Shown here piece after piece: positions 59,084 through 64,000 of a DNA stretch of 64,000 nt (its first letter is position 1; every line of letters starts with the position of its first letter). The notes under the pieces are model-generated. The model was not told where the DNA came from. It was given only the letters and a program-made list of their open reading frames with translations, and did no database searches. Source of the stretch: Bog-113 sp965226755. GTDB lineage: Bacteria > Acidobacteriota > Terriglobia > Bryobacterales > Bryobacteraceae. The translations under genes and the position numbers were made by a program. The stretch covers positions 372,001 through 436,000 of the forward strand of contig CBDDDT010000002.1 of NCBI GenBank assembly GCA_965226755.1, written 5' to 3'.

Positions 59084-60991
59084 CTAGTTCGAGAAGTTGA
59101 AGTCGTCGAACAAATCGTCGAGAGCCGGGCTGTTGGTAGGTACGTAGGGACTGTTCGGACGCGTCGTCGGGTTGGGGAAGTTATCGCGGCTGCGCGACGA
59201 TATCGTGCCCAGGTTCCAGTTCCGCTCGATAAACTTCACGATCGAAACGTGGTCGCCGTAATTGTGGTTGATGTTTCCGCCCGTGCTATACGGAGAAATC
59301 ACCAGCAGCGGAATACGGGTTCCGTCGCCGAAGAAATCAAGCGGCTGGATATAGCCCGAATCGTAATAGCCGCCGCCTTCGTCGAAAGTCACGAAGATCG
59401 CCGTGGTCGCCCAGAGAGCGGGATTGGCTTGCAGTTGGTCGATCGTTTTCTTCACGAAGCCTTCAAACAAATCCAGCTTCGATGAGGACGGGTGTCCGTC
59501 CGTGAATCCGCTCGGCTTGACGATCGAGACCGCGGGCAGATTCCCCGTCGCCAGATCCTCGTAAAGCGTCGTTGTGTCCTGGATGTGAGCTTCCCGCTGC
59601 GTCGGGCTCGTCATGATGTCTGTCGCGTACTGGAAGGGATTGCAGATGTTGCAATACCGGTTGTACGGATTTGCGCCGGTCGGATCGGTTAGGTAAAGAT
59701 CCCAGCCTTCGCCGAAGTACGTGTAAGTGAGACCGGCTGTCGCCAGAAGATCGCCGATGTGCCGTTGCGATGTGGGCGGAATCGTGAACGGCGAGTACTG
59801 GCTAGCCAGCGTGCCGTCACCGTTGTAGCCGGGGTTGTAGTTGTTCAGCAGGTAATAAGCGTTGGGGGCGCAGTTCGGGCTGATCGGCCGTGCCAACGAT
59901 TGCAGATAATTCACCACGGCCGGAACGCCCGGCTGGCTCAGATCGTTGCAGTTGCTATAGGTACCGCCGGAATACCCGTCCTGATCGTAGTAATTGTTCG
60001 TGCCCGGCTGGGGATTCGGATTCTCGATCTGGTTCACGGGCGGCGTGGCCAGATTTCCGTTTCCGTCGCTATAGGGAAGCGCATCGGCGTAGCCAAACAT
60101 GATGTGGTTCGCGCCAGTGCCGCCTTCCACGGACTGGTGGAAGTTATCGCTCAACGTGTATTGGTCGGCGAGCGACTTTAGGTACGGCGCGTCCCCCATT
60201 TGCACGTTATAGAAGCCCAGGGCTGTCGATCCCTCGCCGGTGTTGAGAGGCACGGGCGGCGGATTGCCGTTGCTTCCCGCTCCGATTGTCACTTCAACCC
60301 ACGAGAACAGGTCGTTCAAGCATCCGCTGGGATTCGAGAATTTCGCGTTCGCGGCGCTGCAATCCGTCTGCTGCCACATCTGGTAGAAACGATGCACCGG
60401 GCTTGCCGCATAATCGTCGTAACTCAGACCGGGGGTCAGGTGGAAAGCTCCGGAGCTAAGAGTGTTCACATTGGGAATGCGCGTATCGGGAACATCGTGC
60501 GGAAGTCCGGTCGCGCCCGTGAGCAGGTATTGGTTATACGACGCGGCCAGATCGGGTTCGGCCAGCTTAGCCACCGCCATGGTCGCGAACGGAGCGGGGT
60601 TTGTGTCGCTGGCCACCGTGGGAGCTCCGCCGGTTTCGGGTGAGGGGATGCTCGCATAGAGCGACTTTTGACCCGGCGAGATCTCATATGTGCTCGTATC
60701 TACCGCGCTGTATTGTGAGGATTGCGAGTAGTTCGGGCCCGGCTTGCCGTCCGCGGTGACAATCCCGCGCGACAACAAATTGGACACGGATTGCCCGGCT
60801 TTCGGTTTGTAAGTCGCGTACACGTGATCGAACGAGCGGTTTTCGCCGATGATGACAATCACGTGCTGAATCGGCGTCTGCGCCGCGCTTTGGGCTGCCA
60901 AAGACACGGGGCTAATCAAGTTGGTGGCGGCGGCCAACATTGCCGCGCCCAGCCCGAAGTGCTGGACAGTTCTTCTGTAAAAGATTTGCAT
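59084..60991 (-). CDS. Secreted phospholipase C/acid phosphatase-like phosphoesterase
   Basis: 635 residues with signal peptide (LGAAMLAAATNLISPVSLAAQ). Phosphoesterase family motif HVIVIIGENRSFDHVYATY (about residue 44) with the metal and nucleophile residues, YFGEGWDLY, VSIVKPSG, and VTFDEGGGYYDSG, EHVSIVKFIERNW-like end. Related to AcpA and PLC enzymes. Cleaves phosphodiesters or phosphomonoesters outside the cell. ATG 60991 has GGAG ten bases before. Confidence 0.85.
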   Translation of the reverse strand: MQIFYRRTVQHFGLGAAMLAAATNLISPVSLAAQSAAQTPIQHVIVIIGENRSFDHVYATYKPKAGQSVSNLLSRGIVTADGKPGPNYSQSSQYSAVDTSTYEISPGQKSLYASIPSPETGGAPTVASDTNPAPFATMAVAKLAEPDLAASYNQYLLTGATGLPHDVPDTRIPNVNTLSSGAFHLTPGLSYDDYAASPVHRFYQMWQQTDCSAANAKFSNPSGCLNDLFSWVEVTIGAGSNGNPPPVPLNTGEGSTALGFYNVQMGDAPYLKSLADQYTLSDNFHQSVEGGTGANHIMFGYADALPYSDGNGNLATPPVNQIENPNPQPGTNNYYDQDGYSGGTYSNCNDLSQPGVPAVVNYLQSLARPISPNCAPNAYYLLNNYNPGYNGDGTLASQYSPFTIPPTSQRHIGDLLATAGLTYTYFGEGWDLYLTDPTGANPYNRYCNICNPFQYATDIMTSPTQREAHIQDTTTLYEDLATGNLPAVSIVKPSGFTDGHPSSSKLDLFEGFVKKTIDQLQANPALWATTAIFVTFDEGGGYYDSGYIQPLDFFGDGTRIPLLVISPYSTGGNINHNYGDHVSIVKFIERNWNLGTISSRSRDNFPNPTTRPNSPYVPTNSPALDDLFDDFNFSN

Positions 60992-61096
60992 CTGCAGGTT
61001 TCTCCACGAGGGCTCTTAAGCCTCAGTGATGATTGCAGGCCAATATGAAGTGAGAGTGACGGCTGTGTCAACATTCGTTGACTTGCCGGTGAAGCG

Positions 61097-61759
61097 TCAG
61101 ATCCGATCCTTCCACAGCAGCTCCGCATCCGAGCGCCGCACGTAATTCGCGTCCGCCAGCGCCGGATCGCCGTTCTCCCCGGCACGAAATAGCTCCAAAG
61201 CGATCTCCGCCACCGAAGACGCGATCGCGCGGGGCGCCACCGTGCGCGCCGCCCGCGCAAATCGTGACTCCCGCAGCGCCGCCTCAAACGGTCCGAAGTC
61301 GAAGGCCAGGAACTCGGAAACCTCCGCCGGCAACCCCGCCAGCCAAACCGGAAAAGGCGCGACGATCTCCGCCGCTTCCGCCGCGCCAAACAGTCCCCCG
61401 TACACTTCGCCGCGCCGCGCATCCAGCACGGCCGCGCGCCAGTTCTCCGTCCCATAACGCGCCATCGCCGCCAGATTCGACACCCCAAAGCACGGTTTCC
61501 CGTGTGCCTCCGCCATGGCCTTGGCCGCCGTCAGCCCCATCCGCACGCCCGTGAACGAGCCCGGACCGGATGCCGCTCCGTACACGTCAACTTCCTCCAG
61601 CCGAATGCTGTTGCGGTCCATCAGCTTCGCGATCTGCTCGAACAGAATGCCCGAGAAGCCGCCCGATTCACGCAGCAGAACCTCTTCTATAATCTCGTTG
61701 CCGTAGCTCAGCGCCAGGCTCCCAAATTCAAAAGCCGTATCGATCGCCAGCACGATCAA
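61097..61759 (-). CDS. tsaB: tRNA t6A biosynthesis protein TsaB
   Basis: 220 residues from TTG 61759, overlapping the upstream stop as TTGA; GTG 61753 is an alternative. IALDTAF-like start (VLAIDTAFEFGSLALS) and the conserved GPGSFTGVRMGLTAAKAMAEA loop (about residue 68). It is the catalytically silent partner that binds TsaD. Downstream of a glycosidase and an epimerase, so t6A synthesis is read with sugar genes here. Confidence 0.9.
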   Translation of the reverse strand: MIVLAIDTAFEFGSLALSYGNEIIEEVLLRESGGFSGILFEQIAKLMDRNSIRLEEVDVYGAASGPGSFTGVRMGLTAAKAMAEAHGKPCFGVSNLAAMARYGTENWRAAVLDARRGEVYGGLFGAAEAAEIVAPFPVWLAGLPAEVSEFLAFDFGPFEAALRESRFARAARTVAPRAIASSVAEIALELFRAGENGDPALADANYVRRSDAELLWKDRI

Positions 61760-63444
61760 TGCGTCACCGCGTAGTTCTGATCCAGCGAGTACAGCTTTCC
61801 CAAGCCGTTCAACCCGTAAACCCGCACGTGCAGCGTCGCCGGAAAGTGCCGGACGATCTCCGGCGGAATGCGGAACGTTCCTTCCGCCCCCGTCCCCAGC
61901 ACCCGGTAACTCTCCTCGTCCAGCGTCACTTCCCCAGTCCACAGGTAAAGCATGTTCCGCGACGCCTTGGTTTCTTTCTTCAGATGCACGCCGTATCCCG
62001 TGGGCGCCCCCACTGCGAGCGATTCCGCCTTGGGCTGCGCAATCTCAAACGGCATCTTCTCCGGGCTGACTTCCACCTCCTGCAACTGCACCGTGCGTGC
62101 CGCGAATCGATAACTCCGTAGCGATTCCCGATGCCCCTCGCGGTAGATGTGAAGCACCCAGTCATGCGTCAGATCCGGCGGCGATCCCACGAATGCATCC
62201 ACCTTGAAATCCTTCAGTTCCGTCCGTTCTCCCGTGAGCGGATCGATCCACTCTCCATTCCATTTGTGCTTCCGCTCCAATTCCACAGTCACCGGTCCGG
62301 GCTTCTCCAGGTAGATGAGGTATTCGGTATCCGGCAGCGAAAGACCGCGTCCGCGATCCGCATCGAAGAACGGCTCTTGGTCCCAGAAACGCGTATCGGC
62401 GAACACCGCTTTCCACACCGCGAGATATTTCACGGTGGTCGCGTCGGTCCCCGCCGCTTCGGGATACGATCCGCTCATCGACGCGTTCCAGAGCTGATGC
62501 CGGAACTCATCCGCCGTGGCGCCCGCCACTTTACTCACCCCCGGAATGGGAAACACCTGGTCTTCCACCGCGCTCACGGCCCAGTCGGACGAGCCGTAAG
62601 AGCGCACGTTCATCCACTTCTCGTCCGCAAACGGCGCCGACGTGATTGCCGCTCCGGCGGTTCGCACATGGTGGAATGGATCTTCGTCCAGATAACCCGC
62701 GATATCACGAACCAGCTCGTGCGGGTGCTCGTATTTTTCGAACTCGTCCAGAATCACCCACGTCGCATTCCGCGCTGCATAGCGCGACACGACATATCGA
62801 AAGTAACGCTGCCGCGCTTCCCGGTCCGCGCCTGCCGGCGGCGTCAGGACCAGGTCGGCGATGATTCCCTTCTCGTTGATGAACGCCAGCCGGCGGTCGA
62901 GCTGTTCGCACGCCTGCTCCGCCGTCCCATCCTCCACCCGGAAAACCGGCACGCGCACGCGCAGGTGCGTCACTCCCGCGGCGGCGCGCGCGCTCACCCA
63001 CGGCTCGAACGCCTCCTGATCCATCGCGTCGGGGGCCGTATCCCCCAGCCACAAATGCGCCGCCCGCTCGCCGCCCGTGTAGCGAAAGTGATGAAGGTTC
63101 GCGGTTTCGATCCAGCCCGGAGACGCTGAAGCCGTCGCCGTAAACTGCAGCGCTTTGTCGTGGAACGCCTCGATGTTGCTCGAGAGGCGCACGTCCCACA
63201 CGCCCGCCTCCGAGGGGCTGAACCGGATCACCATTCGGTTCGGGCCCGCCGCGAAAGCGCGCAGCAGAAAAGTCCGATGGCTCGGCCCCCGAAACTCCCC
63301 GTTCAGTTCCGCGTTCTTCGGCGTGTTCGCCGGCACGTCGAACGTGATGTCGCAGATGGAGAAGGCTGGCGTGGCCGGGCACATCGTCTGCGCCCGAAGC
63401 GTCATGCCCGCAAGAAACAGAAGAGGTCCCCCAACACGGCGCAT
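61756..63444 (-). CDS. Secreted DUF5060/TIM-barrel glycoside hydrolase
   Basis: 562 residues from ATG 63444 (signal RVGGPLLFLAGMTLRAQ). N-terminal DUF5060 Ig-like domain (FDVPANTPKNAELNGEFRGP), then a TIM barrel of the DUF4038 type with ATWVILDEFEKYEHPHELV, where acidic residues could be catalytic, and a C-terminal carbohydrate-type beta domain. Polysaccharide hydrolase, substrate unknown. 17 bases after the epimerase and overlapping tsaB. Confidence 0.75.
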   Translation of the reverse strand: MRRVGGPLLFLAGMTLRAQTMCPATPAFSICDITFDVPANTPKNAELNGEFRGPSHRTFLLRAFAAGPNRMVIRFSPSEAGVWDVRLSSNIEAFHDKALQFTATASASPGWIETANLHHFRYTGGERAAHLWLGDTAPDAMDQEAFEPWVSARAAAGVTHLRVRVPVFRVEDGTAEQACEQLDRRLAFINEKGIIADLVLTPPAGADREARQRYFRYVVSRYAARNATWVILDEFEKYEHPHELVRDIAGYLDEDPFHHVRTAGAAITSAPFADEKWMNVRSYGSSDWAVSAVEDQVFPIPGVSKVAGATADEFRHQLWNASMSGSYPEAAGTDATTVKYLAVWKAVFADTRFWDQEPFFDADRGRGLSLPDTEYLIYLEKPGPVTVELERKHKWNGEWIDPLTGERTELKDFKVDAFVGSPPDLTHDWVLHIYREGHRESLRSYRFAARTVQLQEVEVSPEKMPFEIAQPKAESLAVGAPTGYGVHLKKETKASRNMLYLWTGEVTLDEESYRVLGTGAEGTFRIPPEIVRHFPATLHVRVYGLNGLGKLYSLDQNYAVTH

Positions 63445-63461
63445 AAACCACCAGTTTAGGG

Positions 63462-64000
63462 TTACGCCGTTTGCGTGCGATACCAATCGAGCGTCCGCCG
63501 GAGACCTTCCTCGAACGTGAATTGCGGATCCAGCCCCAGATCGCGCCGCGCCCGCGCCGTATCCGCCTGCGAGTCGCGCACATCGCCCATGCGCGGCGGC
63601 CCGTAGTTCGCGGGAATCGTAACGCCTTCAATCTTCTGCAGCTGGCTCCAGGCCTCGTTCAGAGTGATGCGCCCGCCGTGACCGCCGTTATAGACGTTTC
63701 CCGACACGCTCGCGGGCGCATCCGCCGCTTGGAGGTTCAATGCCACCACATCGTCCACGTAAGTAAAATCGCGGCTCGTGAGCCCATCGCCGAAAATCGT
63801 CGGCGCCGCTCGCGCCAGCACGGCTTTGCAAAACAGCGACAGCACTCCGGAATACGGGCTCGAGGGATCCTGTCGCGGACCATACACGTTGAAGTAACGG
63901 ATGCTCACCGTTTCCAGCGCAAAACAATTCGCGAAAACCGCGCAGTAATATTCCCCCGTCAGCTTCTGCAGCGCATATGGCGACTTCGGCCGCGGCGTCA
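63462..64000 (-). CDS. NAD-dependent sugar-nucleotide epimerase, C-terminal part (cut by window edge)
   Basis: Open to the window end, 179 residues of the C-terminal region. Extended SDR catalytic YxxxK is visible in SPYALQKLTGE, then IRYFNVYGPRQDP and DFTYVDDVV, as in UDP-glucose 4-epimerase/dTDP-sugar epimerases; the N-terminal Rossmann motif is beyond the window. Produces activated sugars, likely for envelope polysaccharide. First gene of the unit with the DUF5060 hydrolase and tsaB. Confidence 0.88.
   Translation of the reverse strand, partial: TPRPKSPYALQKLTGEYYCAVFANCFALETVSIRYFNVYGPRQDPSSPYSGVLSLFCKAVLARAAPTIFGDGLTSRDFTYVDDVVALNLQAADAPASVSGNVYNGGHGGRITLNEAWSQLQKIEGVTIPANYGPPRMGDVRDSQADTARARRDLGLDPQFTFEEGLRRTLDWYRTQTA

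Overview
The window looks like a chromosomal segment of an acidobacterium, most likely of the Solibacter/Bryobacter type. This is inferred from high GC and from family content: TIGR03118-type secreted proteins, NLYGTT-repeat (GloVer-type) proteins, VWFA-related Tat proteins, CRTAC1/ASPIC-UnbV proteins, a PEP-CTERM protein, DUF5060, GH127 and GH172 glycosidases, and many Tat or lipobox signals. No species call is possible from sequence alone.

Layout. 1-4677: a cytochrome c maturation (System I) operon, ccmF(partial)-ccmH-CcmI-like-unknown membrane protein-ccmABC-ccmD, followed by tRNA-Ser(GGA). 4813-8900 (minus): a molybdopterin-binding protein, the argC-argB-NAGS operon with a perfect palindrome in front of argC, and a zinc-ribbon membrane protein. 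8976-14741: secreted M16 protease, MBL hydrolase, VWA protein and a bacterial G1 (glutamic) peptidase. 14842-19442: pyrR-pyrB-pyrC, a small coiled-coil protein, divergent hom, and tRNA-Gly(TCC). 19604-26652: secreted repeat proteins, DUF4386, a TfoX-like protein, DinB and an esterase. 26653-27794: a decayed stretch holding a LuxR-type HTH remnant beside tRNA-Thr(TGT). 27997-32105: two tiny proteins and a three-gene histidine kinase-response regulator-CRTAC1 operon. 32337-39486: GH127, periplasmic MsrA, a low-complexity Gly/Tyr/Gln protein, an amidinotransferase and secreted proteins. 39498-42301: divergent MarR/DoxX with paired operators, an orphan histidine kinase and tsaD. 42277-51051 (minus): TPR proteins, a bifunctional PBP, PRODH, a GT39-like enzyme and GNAT. 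51308-53333: HU, TatA and xylose isomerase. 53422-64000: PEP-CTERM protein, GH172, a DUF5131-DUF4326 pair, multicopper oxidase with a coupled secreted partner, phospholipase C-like enzyme, tsaB, a DUF5060 glycosidase and a partial sugar-nucleotide epimerase.

How genes fit together. The window mixes housekeeping operons (heme lyase, arginine, pyrimidine, t6A tRNA modification, peptidoglycan) with a large secretome for polymer, peptide and phosphate scavenging. The Tat translocase component TatA is encoded near several predicted Tat substrates (VWA, CRTAC1, GH172, multicopper oxidase).

Signals that features alone do not show: very frequent TTG starts, often as TTGA overlaps with the previous stop; several genes with a TATNNT hexamer 6-9 nt before the start and no Shine-Dalgarno, suggesting leaderless mRNAs; a symmetric -10 element shared by two divergent genes (hom and a small coiled-coil gene); and palindromes in front of argC and marR/doxX. 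I found no CRISPR array, intact prophage, insertion sequence or recognisable defence system.
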